Assembly: GCA_024274705.1 (NCBI GenBank)
Contig: JAJSAL010000151.1
Span: 19,857-83,856 of the forward strand
Source: Spirochaetota bacterium
Lineage (GTDB): Bacteria; Spirochaetota; Spirochaetia; SPDA01; JAJSAL01
Reading direction: 5' to 3'
DNA: 64,000 nt
Position 1 is the stretch's first letter; each line of letters begins with the position of its first letter. The notes beneath the pieces are model-generated. The model had not been told where the DNA came from and did not search any database. It worked only from the letters and a program-made list of their open reading frames with translations. Shown here in pieces: positions 47,551 through 56,990 of this stretch. The translations under genes and the position numbers were made by a program.

Positions 47551-49344
47551 TCACACCTCGAAAAAACTGATTTTAGATGTAAGTGTGTTCATCGTTTCTT
47601 CGAGGTTATGATTGATTTCCATAACCTCGTTCATTGCCGATGAAATCTCCTGGGCTCCTTTGGAAATCTCATTCATCGCTCCTGACACCTGTTCGGATAT
47701 CTGATTGAATTCGTTCATGGATGAAGCAATTCCCTCCACCCCGGTATTGATTTCTGAAAAACCTTCCCTACCCTGTACGGTCACTTCCTGAAGCTGGGTT
47801 ACTGCGTCGAGGATCTGTTTACCCCCGGATTGGAGTTCCATCATTGCCGCAGCAATTTCCGAAAACGCCTCTGAAACCTCTACCACTTCCCCGTTGATGG
47901 CAGCAAATGCTTCCCCTGTATCCTGAGCCGAAAGAGAGGCTGTCTCGATCCTGCTGATCATTTCCTTTAAGATTTCGGAAATCTGTTTCGAGTTAGTGCT
48001 GGAGGTTTCCGCCAGTTTTCTCATCTCATCTGCAACAACGGCAAACCCTTTACCCACATCTCCTGCATGGGCAGCCTCTATTGCCGCATTCATGGAAAGA
48101 AGGTCCATCTGATTGGCTATCTGTGAAATGATTTCAGTAATTTCCCGGATATCGGAAACAAAACTGGCAATCTCTTCGACATTCCGGATAGTTACGGCGA
48201 GTTTATCCCCGCCCTGTTCAGCCGTTCTTACCAGTGTTTCGGTTGCGTCCTTTTTCTTTGCAGTGATGTCCGATACACTTTCAATAGACGCGATCATCTC
48301 TGTAATCGAAGCAGTCGATTCTTCCACCATTGCAGCCTGATTCTCGATCCGGGTATTCATATTCGATACTGTCCTGGCTATTTCTTCAGAGGAAACAGAT
48401 GAGTTCCCTATCCCTGTATTCAGCATTTCGATCTGGTCCTGGATAGACTTAAGATTGGCGGATATCTGCTCCAGGGACGCTGCAGTCTGCTCAGTTCCTG
48501 CACTTAGCTCCTGCTTCATCCGTATATTCTCAGCCGCCGTTTCTTTGATTCCTGTAACAATCCCCTTTAATTTATGTACAAACTCACTGAACACCCCGGC
48601 CAGATGGGAAAATTCATCCTTAGACCTGACATCCACGGATCCTGTGAGATCGCCCCGGGCTGTTGCCGAGGTATACGAAATGAGGGCATTTATCGATTTC
48701 ATGATGGACCTGGAAAGAAGAATTGAAAGGAAAAGCACCACGGCGAGGGCCACACCGGAAATGATAATCGATAACCGAATCGAAAACGCTAACTGTTCCT
48801 GAACATCACCGAAACGGCGGGACAGTTCTGTTTTATGGCGGGTAACAAGCTGTTCGAGTTCCCAGGTAATCTTTTCCGCAAAGGGATCGAACTGAACCAT
48901 CATCCTGTTCCCCGGGGCAGTGCCGGAGTCGATATACGCCTTGGCCATCTTTTTGCCCATAACAAAGAAATCATCCATATCCAATAAAATTTCCTTGAGA
49001 ATCTGAGCACTTTCCGCCTGACCCTGTTCAATTTTATGCTCTCCGATAAGATTTTTCAGCTTGTCTCTTGCATCGTTGTAGTAGGTCCCGGCAATTACTA
49101 ATCCATCGTCCAGTCCGTCGTTTCCCCTGGTTGCAGAAATATCGGTAAGCCACTGCTGGACCTGGACAACATCCTTCTGAATTTCCATGAGAGTGATGGT
49201 ATCTGCGAGTATTTCGACTTCGATTTCATTGATCCTGGTGGAGTTCCGAATATTCGCCAGGATTCCCATCATCGATATGGATAGGAGCAGGACCAGAACT
49301 AATACGAAACTGAGAGTTAACTTAAATTTCATCGAGAAAAACAT
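47551..49344 (-). CDS. Methyl-accepting chemotaxis protein
   Basis: TM + HAMP + signalling domain with [38 protein letters not shown]. Confidence 0.93.
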   Translation of the reverse strand: MFFSMKFKLTLSFVLVLVLLLSISMMGILANIRNSTRINEIEVEILADTITLMEIQKDVVQVQQWLTDISATRGNDGLDDGLVIAGTYYNDARDKLKNLIGEHKIEQGQAESAQILKEILLDMDDFFVMGKKMAKAYIDSGTAPGNRMMVQFDPFAEKITWELEQLVTRHKTELSRRFGDVQEQLAFSIRLSIIISGVALAVVLFLSILLSRSIMKSINALISYTSATARGDLTGSVDVRSKDEFSHLAGVFSEFVHKLKGIVTGIKETAAENIRMKQELSAGTEQTAASLEQISANLKSIQDQIEMLNTGIGNSSVSSEEIARTVSNMNTRIENQAAMVEESTASITEMIASIESVSDITAKKKDATETLVRTAEQGGDKLAVTIRNVEEIASFVSDIREITEIISQIANQMDLLSMNAAIEAAHAGDVGKGFAVVADEMRKLAETSSTNSKQISEILKEMISRIETASLSAQDTGEAFAAINGEVVEVSEAFSEIAAAMMELQSGGKQILDAVTQLQEVTVQGREGFSEINTGVEGIASSMNEFNQISEQVSGAMNEISKGAQEISSAMNEVMEINHNLEETMNTLTSKISFFEV

Positions 49345-49461
49345 ATACCACCCCTATTAATATCTGCGTTTTCTTACAGTAGAGTATTATGTTTCCCCAG
49401 GTGAGAATCAACTAAATTTATTTTCAGCAGCGATATCAATAATAAGGGGGCAGACAGAATA

Positions 49462-50517
49462 CTACTGCCGGACCACCTGCCTCTTCTTGACAGCAAGGGT
49501 CCTGGCCGCGTCTATGGAGATAGCTAGAATGAGGATCCCTCCCTTAACGACTTCCCTCCAGTAGTAGGAAATGCCTGTTACCTGCTCCAGGTGGACCATC
49601 CCGTTCCGGATGATACCGATGATAAACACGGCGATAATCACGCCCAGAAGATTCCCCTTTCCGCCGGCAAGACTCACCCCGCCCAGGACAACGGCGGTAA
49701 TTACTTCCAGTTCGGCCCCGGTGCCTGCATCGTCCCTCCCCAGGGAAAGCTGGGCAAGGAGGATGACCCCCGCGAGGGACGCCATGATCCCGGAAAGCAT
49801 GTAGGCGGAAAACTTAATCCTGTTAACGTTGATACCTGCCAGGCGGGCGGCGTATTCGTTACTACCTGTAGCGAATACATTTCGTCCGTACCTGGTGTAA
49901 CGAAGTACCAGGGAAAACAGTACATACAGCACGATGATATAAATAAGGGTTATTGGTATGGCCTGGGTCCCGGGCGGTAAAAACTGCCGTGCTATAAGGA
50001 GAAACTGCTGATCGAAAATTCTTCCGACTTTAAGGGCGGGTATCTCCAGTGAGAACCAGGAAGCCAGTCCCCGGGCAAAAGCCATCATTCCCAGGGTCGT
50101 AATAACAGGATTGACACCTACCTTTGTAATGATAACTCCGTTTACAGACCCCAAAGCCGCGCCCACACATAAACTTAGAAGAACAACACCGATGGCCGGG
50201 ATGTGAGCATAGTGAAAAAGGACCGCTGTTACCGCCGTTACCCCGATAATCGATCCTACGGAGAGATCGAGCCCGGCGATAAGAATGACGAAGGTCATGC
50301 CTATCGCGGTTATGGCCTTAACCGGTATATTGCTTAAAATGGCTTTGAAATTCTGGTAGGAAAAAAACTTGGGAGTAGCCAGTCCGAAAAACATGATGAG
50401 TAAGACCATCAGGATGATCAGGGCAGGTACCATGGATTTTCCGTATACAAAAATATCGGAAAGCTTTTCCACCAGCACGTTCTTTTTTCCGTTTTTTGAT
50501 CCCGTTGAGTATGCCAT
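49462..50517 (-). CDS. Sugar ABC transporter permease (RbsC/RhaP-like)
   Basis: ITAVVLGGVSLAGGKGNLLGVIIA. Confidence 0.9.
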   Translation of the reverse strand: MAYSTGSKNGKKNVLVEKLSDIFVYGKSMVPALIILMVLLIMFFGLATPKFFSYQNFKAILSNIPVKAITAIGMTFVILIAGLDLSVGSIIGVTAVTAVLFHYAHIPAIGVVLLSLCVGAALGSVNGVIITKVGVNPVITTLGMMAFARGLASWFSLEIPALKVGRIFDQQFLLIARQFLPPGTQAIPITLIYIIVLYVLFSLVLRYTRYGRNVFATGSNEYAARLAGINVNRIKFSAYMLSGIMASLAGVILLAQLSLGRDDAGTGAELEVITAVVLGGVSLAGGKGNLLGVIIAVFIIGIIRNGMVHLEQVTGISYYWREVVKGGILILAISIDAARTLAVKKRQVVRQ

Positions 50518-50534
50518 GTTACTTCACCTGCCTT

Positions 50535-51512
50535 CTAATACTTCTTCCGGTCCCGCATCTCGTAGAGCGCCACTACGGCAACGAGAAGGATCCCCTGGAA
50601 CACCCGTATGTGTACCCATTTAAAACCGACCATGGTAAACCCATTGTATAGAACGCTTAAGATAAGCGCTCCTGCAAGGGTTCCTATGATGTTCCCCTTG
50701 CCGCCGGAGAGGACTGTGCCGCCTAAAAGCACGGCGGCAATCATGTCCAGTTCCGATCCAACCCCGTGCTGGGGCATGCCTACGGCGGTCTGCCCGACAA
50801 GAATGATACCGCTGAAGGATGCTGCCACACCGCTCATCAGGTAGAGAATATATTTTACTTTTTTCACCCTGATCCCGGAGATCCTTGCCGCCTCTTCATT
50901 CGCCCCGATACAGTACACTTTCCGTCCGAATTTCGACCGCGCCAGGACTAGTGCAAGGACGACATACACCGCTGTGAGCCAGATGATGGGTGTCGGGATC
51001 CCTGCCAGCTGGCCCCTTCCGATAAACCCGGTTACGTCCTCCATCATCAGGATAGACCGGCTTTTCGAAATAACATACGCCATTCCGGTGGCCATCGACA
51101 TGGTGCCTAAGGTTGTTATAATCGGATTCAGGTCGAGGGTGGTCACCAGTACCCCGTTGATCGAACCGATAACAGCACCGATGAGAAGACCGATTATAAG
51201 GATGATTCCCACGGGCAGATGATTCGGCAGGTTGTACAGCGCCGCCACTGCACAGGAGGTTACTGCAATGTTGCCCCCGATAGAGATGTCCAGCCCCCCG
51301 GTAATGAGAATAAATGTAAGGGCTGCAGAAACGATACCCGTGTATGCCAGGTTCGTGATCATGGAAGTGATATTGTAAGAAGAATAGAAATCCTTCGAAA
51401 ATATCGCGAATACCAGCACCATTACCCCGAGGAAAATGAAGAGTATAACAGTTGATGAAAGACGCTTCCGCTCTTTGACATCTGTAGAATTGACGCTGTC
51501 TATTGTGGACAT
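50535..51512 (-). CDS. Sugar ABC transporter permease (RbsC/RhaQ-like)
   Basis: IAAVLLGGTVLSGGKGNIIGTLAG. Confidence 0.9.
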   Translation of the reverse strand: MSTIDSVNSTDVKERKRLSSTVILFIFLGVMVLVFAIFSKDFYSSYNITSMITNLAYTGIVSAALTFILITGGLDISIGGNIAVTSCAVAALYNLPNHLPVGIILIIGLLIGAVIGSINGVLVTTLDLNPIITTLGTMSMATGMAYVISKSRSILMMEDVTGFIGRGQLAGIPTPIIWLTAVYVVLALVLARSKFGRKVYCIGANEEAARISGIRVKKVKYILYLMSGVAASFSGIILVGQTAVGMPQHGVGSELDMIAAVLLGGTVLSGGKGNIIGTLAGALILSVLYNGFTMVGFKWVHIRVFQGILLVAVVALYEMRDRKKY

Positions 51513-51529
51513 ACCTTCCCCCGCTATCC

Positions 51530-53017
51530 TTATATCGTTGCTGCGTGAAGCAATTTTTCCTGGCTCGCTTCAGCTTTGCCGTATTCTCCGGTTACCCTGC
51601 CCTCGGAAATCACGATGATGTGGTCAGACATTGACAGCATCTCCGGCATCTCCGAAGATATCATAACAATCCCCGCCCCGGTTTCGCACAGTTTTTCCAT
51701 AAGCATATAGATCTCTGCCTTAGCCCCTACATCGATACCCCGGGTGGGTTCGTTCATGATGAATATTTTCGACCCTGTTTCCAGCAGTTTCGAAAGGACG
51801 ATCTTCTGCTGATTTCCACCGGAAAGGGTGTTCACCTCTACATCTATGGAAGGGGCTTTAATATTGATGTCCTTTATCCACTTTTCAACTTTTTCCTTCT
51901 CAACGGTCCTGTCCATAAGAAATCCACTGCCGATATTGTCGATATTCGCCATGGTTATATTGGATTTAACATCCAGGGCCAGGGCAAGACCCTCCATTTT
52001 CCTGTCGATAGGGAGAAACCCGATCCGGGATTTAACCGCCTCCTTAGGAGAGGTAATGTTCCTTTTCTTTCCTTCTATGATAATCTCCCCGCTGTCAATC
52101 CCGTCCAACCCGTAGATGGCCCGGGCGACATTGAGCCTGCCCGATCCTAACAGGCCGAAAAGACCAACGATTTGTCCGCTTTTCAGTGAAAAACTGATGT
52201 CTTCCACGATTCCGTTGATAGTGAGGTTTTTCACCTCCATCAGCACGCTGCCTAAGGGATTTTCCTTCCTCGCATAAAAAGAATCGAGCTCCCGGCCTAC
52301 CATCATGGAGATGAGGTCACCCTTGCTTGTCTCTTTTGTAATAACCGTGTTTACTTTTTTACCGTCCCTGAGAACTGTTACACGGTCTGTAATTTCAAAT
52401 ACTTCATCGAGGCGGTGGGAAATATAGATAATGCCGACTCCCTGTTTTTTCAGTCCCCGGATGATTTCAAACAGTGATTTCGTGTCATCCTGGCCCAGGG
52501 CCGCTGTCGGTTCGTCCATGACAAGAATTTTCGCCTTCTTATTGATCGCTTTGGCAATCTCGACAATCTGTTTTTCATGGATAGAGAGGTCACCGATATT
52601 TTTTTTCGGATTGATATCGGTATTCATCTTTTTCAAGACTTCCCCGGAACGGTTATTCATGGTTTTCCAGTCCACCAGGGGTAATCCTTTTTTAACCGGT
52701 ACCATTCCCACGAAGATGTTTTCCGCAACGGTAAGCGTATCCAGAGTAACGAGTTCCTGGTAGATGACCCGGATACCCAACCCCTGGGAATCCGCAGGAG
52801 ACTTGAAAGACACTACATTTTCCTCTATCAATATCTCACCGGAATCCATGACATGGTCCCCGGACAGGATCTTGATAAGGGTGGATTTACCCGCTCCGTT
52901 TTCACCCACAAGCCCGAGGACTTCCCCTTCGTGAAGATCGATACTCACGTCTTTTAGCGCCTGTACGCCGGGAAAATGTTTCGAGATACCTGTCATCTCC
53001 AGCAGCTTTTTTGTCAT
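51530..53017 (-). CDS. Sugar ABC transporter ATP-binding protein, two ABC domains
   Basis: GENGAGKSTLIKILSG; LSGGNQQKIVLSKLLETGSKIFIMNEPTRGIDVGAK. Confidence 0.93.
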   Translation of the reverse strand: MTKKLLEMTGISKHFPGVQALKDVSIDLHEGEVLGLVGENGAGKSTLIKILSGDHVMDSGEILIEENVVSFKSPADSQGLGIRVIYQELVTLDTLTVAENIFVGMVPVKKGLPLVDWKTMNNRSGEVLKKMNTDINPKKNIGDLSIHEKQIVEIAKAINKKAKILVMDEPTAALGQDDTKSLFEIIRGLKKQGVGIIYISHRLDEVFEITDRVTVLRDGKKVNTVITKETSKGDLISMMVGRELDSFYARKENPLGSVLMEVKNLTINGIVEDISFSLKSGQIVGLFGLLGSGRLNVARAIYGLDGIDSGEIIIEGKKRNITSPKEAVKSRIGFLPIDRKMEGLALALDVKSNITMANIDNIGSGFLMDRTVEKEKVEKWIKDINIKAPSIDVEVNTLSGGNQQKIVLSKLLETGSKIFIMNEPTRGIDVGAKAEIYMLMEKLCETGAGIVMISSEMPEMLSMSDHIIVISEGRVTGEYGKAEASQEKLLHAATI

Positions 53018-53020
53018 AGA

Positions 53021-53335
53021 TTACTCCATGTAAAAGACTTCTTTCAGCGGTTTCACAACCGGGGAATTATCCGGATTCACATCCATGATATCCGCCATGT
53101 AATCCCACCATTTTCGTACGATCGGCAGATTGGGAAGTTCATCAGCGCTGTTGGTTTCACTCACTTTCTGTACTGCAAAAAGGGCGAGTGTTTCTTCATC
53201 CAGAAAGATCGAATAATCCGAAATACCTGCCTTGGAGATAGCTTTCTGAAGCTCCTCCCAAATCTCATCATGGCGCTTTTTATATTCCGCTTCAAAACCT
53301 TTTTTAAGCTTCATCTTGAAAGCATTCCGGATCAT
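53021..53335 (-). CDS. L-rhamnose mutarotase-like protein
   Basis: MIRNAFKMKLKKGFEAEYKKRHDEIWEELQKAI...IVRKWWDYMADIMD. Confidence 0.85.
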   Translation of the reverse strand: MIRNAFKMKLKKGFEAEYKKRHDEIWEELQKAISKAGISDYSIFLDEETLALFAVQKVSETNSADELPNLPIVRKWWDYMADIMDVNPDNSPVVKPLKEVFYME

Positions 53336-53428
53336 AACACTCTCTCCTTCATACAGATCAGTGCATTCGAATGATACCACATGCCTGCTGATATAAATAC
53401 GTTCTTTTTATATTATTATGATGTGAAT

Positions 53429-53466
53429 GAAAAACCGGGTACCCCTTTTTACAAGGAGGACCCGGT
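53429..53466 (-). terminator. Rho-independent terminator downstream of the binding-protein gene
   Basis: On minus strand ACCGGGT...ACCCGGT stem followed by TTTTT. Confidence 0.7.
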
Positions 53467-53475
53467 ATTTTTTGT

Positions 53476-54597
53476 TTATTGGGGATAGTACTGGTCTATA
53501 TTGTCAATGGTGATAATTTCGTTTTCCACATATATCCAGGGCGGAACGGCTTTACCGTCCAGGATCGCACAGACTGCGGGAACGATGAATTCGCCGTACT
53601 TTTCAGGAAAGAACGCGATACCCGCATCGCTTAAGCCCTCCCGGATCTGGGACTGGCCGAGTTCATCGACACCAAGAGTGATAACAATGATATCATCTGC
53701 ATTCCATCGGCCTGCGCCCTGGAGGGATGCGATGATTCCGGCCATGGTCTGTTCGTTGATCGAGGTAACCGCGATCTTCTTCGCATCCGGATATGCCGCA
53801 AGGACATCATCCATTGCAGCTTTAGCCTGTTCCGACTGACCCATACCGCCGTCGGTCCGTACAATTTTATCTTCTGCTTCCGGGCCGAACTCTTCCACCA
53901 GAGCCGCTGCAAACCCTTCAGACCTGAGCATTACTACATCACCGCCTGCAGGCATCTGAAGAAGCACGACCAGGTCAACCTGGTCCCATCCGCCGAAATC
54001 TTCACGGATCAGTTTCGCCATGTATTTACCGCCCATCAGGGCTACACCCCAGTTGTTTACTCCCATGAAAGGTGCACCTGGTACCGGAACATCGATAGCC
54101 AGAAGAGGAATACCCGCAGCACTGAATTTTGCGGAGACGATACTGTTCACCTTGGCATCCGCCTGGAATTCGATAAAGAAGTCAGGCCGTTTGGCCAGCA
54201 TAATATCTGCATTTTTTAAACCGATAACAGCGTCATACTGGTTGTCCATGATTATCATGTCGTTCTCTGCAAACCCTGCGAGCTTTGCCTGTTTAATAAT
54301 GTCCTGCTCTACAGAGATACAGAAAGGAAGTGTTCCGAAAATGTTGGCGAACCCGAGCTTTTTTCCCTGACCGGGAGAACCTGGATACGCTTTCCCCGCT
54401 ATGGCTGCTTCCCTGTACATCTCATACGTATCGTACAGACCGGGTTCCGCTACCGTACCGGCTTTTGACTCTTCCACCATTTCCTTTTCTTCTGCTGCCG
54501 GAGCAGCTTCCTGGTCGCCTCCAGCAAACAGTACACCTGCGCTTAAGGCGAACAGGGATGCAATAAGCAGGATTCCGAACCATTTAAACCTTTTCAT
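53476..54597 (-). CDS. Sugar ABC transporter periplasmic-binding protein (RhaS-like)
   Basis: Signal peptide GVLFAGGDQEAAP; PBP1-type domain. Confidence 0.88.
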   Translation of the reverse strand: MKRFKWFGILLIASLFALSAGVLFAGGDQEAAPAAEEKEMVEESKAGTVAEPGLYDTYEMYREAAIAGKAYPGSPGQGKKLGFANIFGTLPFCISVEQDIIKQAKLAGFAENDMIIMDNQYDAVIGLKNADIMLAKRPDFFIEFQADAKVNSIVSAKFSAAGIPLLAIDVPVPGAPFMGVNNWGVALMGGKYMAKLIREDFGGWDQVDLVVLLQMPAGGDVVMLRSEGFAAALVEEFGPEAEDKIVRTDGGMGQSEQAKAAMDDVLAAYPDAKKIAVTSINEQTMAGIIASLQGAGRWNADDIIVITLGVDELGQSQIREGLSDAGIAFFPEKYGEFIVPAVCAILDGKAVPPWIYVENEIITIDNIDQYYPQ

Positions 54598-54765
54598 ACC
54601 AAACCTCCGATTGAATATGTTTGTGATTATTGGTTTCTACAGCATACTCTGCAGGAAACCATGGGTCACCCAACTGTACCTATTATGATCGATATACCGG
54701 TATTGTCAAATATTAATAGTAAGCTTCTGCCGGATTATCTTTCTTACCACAGCCTCAACCTGTTG

Positions 54766-54801
54766 AAAATGCACAAAATGGTAAAATAGATACAGATTTT
54801 G
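54766..54801 (+). promoter_or_regulatory. 36-bp conserved element upstream of the binding-protein gene
   Basis: aaaatgcacaaaatggtaaaatagatacagattttg; 31/36 identical to 2905..2940. Confidence 0.6.
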
Positions 54802-54908
54802 TAAATCTTTATCCCGAACCTGCCGGGAACACAGAGACCTGTAACCCATAAAATCCCGGTTTTTGCATCTTTGCCATGCTGAGAGAGTGTGGTACACTCT
54901 GACCAGGT

Positions 54909-55814
54909 ATGGTTTCAAGTCTGGAATCGTTCTATTGTAAATATCTTACCGCCGGCAGATCAGATAAAAACTGGCAGATATACTGTACCAGCTCCGGTAT
55001 TGCCCGGACACCTCCCGGAGGCGAATATCCTCCCCACCCGGAAGCACATCCTGAAAGATACGGCGCCTTTACCTGGAAACAGGGCCGAACCCTGGATGAA
55101 TTCGCCCTCCTCTACATAACCCGGGGACGAGGGAAATTCAAATCCGGTGAAAAAGAGACCAGGATCGATTCAGGTACCATGTTTATGCTCTTTCCCGGGG
55201 TGAAACACTGGTACAGCCCCGATGATGACTCAGGCTGGGATGAGTACTGGGTGTGTTTTGACGGTGATTATCCTAGAATTCTCGTTGAAAAGGGGTTTTT
55301 CTCTCCCTCCCAGGCGGTGTTTCCCGTGGGTCACAACGATACGATCCTTCAGGACTATATCGATATCCTGGAACTGACGGAAAGGGGCACCGATGTATTC
55401 CAGCCGAAGCTGGGGGCCATTATCATCGATATCCTCGCCCTGCTCCTGGAAAAATCTCACGACCAGGAAACAGCTTCCGGAAGAGCGCAGATCGTTGATA
55501 AGGCTAAATTCCTGTTTGAAGAGCACCTCTTTCGTTCTATCGATATGAAGGATTTCGCCGCCGGTCTGGCTATAGAGTACGCCACCTTTCGCCGCATTTT
55601 CAAGGATCACACAGGACTGTCCCCCTATCAGTACTACCTGGGCCTTAAAATACAGAAAGCAAAAGAACTGCTGGAAGAAGGGGTATATTCAATCAAGGAG
55701 ATCGCCTACAAGCTCTCTTTTGAAAACCAGTACTATTTCTCCCGTATTTTCAAGAGTAAAACCGGTTACTCCCCTACGGGGTGGCAGGCGAAACGGCACA
55801 TATCCTTAAGTTAA
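54909..55814 (+). CDS. AraC-family transcriptional regulator
   Basis: C-terminal double HTH: FAAGLAIEYATFRRIFKDHTGLSPYQYYLGLKIQKAKELL...ENQYYFSRIFKSKTGYSPTGW. Confidence 0.93.
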   Translation: MVSSLESFYCKYLTAGRSDKNWQIYCTSSGIARTPPGGEYPPHPEAHPERYGAFTWKQGRTLDEFALLYITRGRGKFKSGEKETRIDSGTMFMLFPGVKHWYSPDDDSGWDEYWVCFDGDYPRILVEKGFFSPSQAVFPVGHNDTILQDYIDILELTERGTDVFQPKLGAIIIDILALLLEKSHDQETASGRAQIVDKAKFLFEEHLFRSIDMKDFAAGLAIEYATFRRIFKDHTGLSPYQYYLGLKIQKAKELLEEGVYSIKEIAYKLSFENQYYFSRIFKSKTGYSPTGWQAKRHISLS

Positions 55815-56941
55815 AACAACTTCGACATATTTATTTCAGTTCTTGTCACCCCTTCGATGTCATACACCCACCCGGGGATGTCCTCCATCAGGCTCCCGGC
55901 GGATCTGTAGAGAGCCACGGTGTTCCCGATGGGTGATTTCGCCTGGATCGCATGGGAAGGACCGAGGATGAGTCCCCCCTTGGGAAATAGATCCAACCGC
56001 CTCCGCACTTCCCGCTCCACGTCCTCAACTGTGCCGAAGGCGATCTCCTTCTGTACATCCATGCTTCCCTGGAATACGATCCGGTCTCCGAAGTTTTCTG
56101 CCAGGCCGGCAATGTCGTTTTCCCGGGTGGTAGGCTGGACCACATCGTACACATCGAGTCCCAATTGTATCATTCTGGGCAGAAACATCCACACGGTACC
56201 GCACATGTGCATCATGGTCCGGGCGCCCCGGGAATGAACCATATCGAAATACTTACCGTACTTAGGAGCAAAGTGTTTATCGAATATATCGAAACTGATC
56301 ATCTGGGAAATCTGATTTCCAAGATCATCCCCGACGTGCATGAAATCGATAAGACCCTCCGCCTCCTTAAGCATCCTTTCATGCTGGTGATAGTAGAAAT
56401 CAAACCTGGCCTGCATGATCGCGAGAAACACCTCGTTGTCGTCAATAAGGTCCATGAGTACCTGTTCCATACCCCGGGCACGGGAGATGCCGTTGATGAA
56501 ATCCAGATCTCCTGCCGTACCGGCACACACGGCGCACCCGGCCTCCCGTATATGCTTCGCCTGGGCTCTGATGGTGGAATAGTCGAACCATTCAGCCTTC
56601 GGAAAATGGGACCGGTCCAGGTCTTTCAGCTCCAGTACCCCTTTATAAGGCTGGTATACCGATTCCAGGTATTTACCCCCTTCGAATTCCTTGTAAATGT
56701 ACCGTTCCCCGAAGTATCCCTCCACACTCCCGTCGGGATACGTTTTCAGCTCAGGACCGATATATTCAGGTTCCACATACCGAAAATCATCTCCAAGGAC
56801 CACCAGCATCTGTTCATCGTTTTTCAGTCCGAAGTATTCTTTAATCTGCCGGTTCACTTCCGGAGTCCCCTCGTGTTTTACGGGTATCCTGTCGAACCCT
56901 TTCCGTTCACAGCAGCGTATTACCCGTTCCCTGGATGTCAT
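55811..56941 (-). CDS. URO-D superfamily protein retaining an H-x-C-G motif
   Basis: RVIRCCERKGFDRIPVKHEG...TMMHMCGTVWMFLPRMIQLGLDVYDVVQPTTREND...GPSHAIQAKSP. Confidence 0.87.
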   Translation of the reverse strand: MTSRERVIRCCERKGFDRIPVKHEGTPEVNRQIKEYFGLKNDEQMLVVLGDDFRYVEPEYIGPELKTYPDGSVEGYFGERYIYKEFEGGKYLESVYQPYKGVLELKDLDRSHFPKAEWFDYSTIRAQAKHIREAGCAVCAGTAGDLDFINGISRARGMEQVLMDLIDDNEVFLAIMQARFDFYYHQHERMLKEAEGLIDFMHVGDDLGNQISQMISFDIFDKHFAPKYGKYFDMVHSRGARTMMHMCGTVWMFLPRMIQLGLDVYDVVQPTTRENDIAGLAENFGDRIVFQGSMDVQKEIAFGTVEDVEREVRRRLDLFPKGGLILGPSHAIQAKSPIGNTVALYRSAGSLMEDIPGWVYDIEGVTRTEINMSKLF

Positions 56942-56990
56942 TATCGCCTCCCATATAGTACTGCCCCGGGCTGCGGCTTACTCCCAGCCG

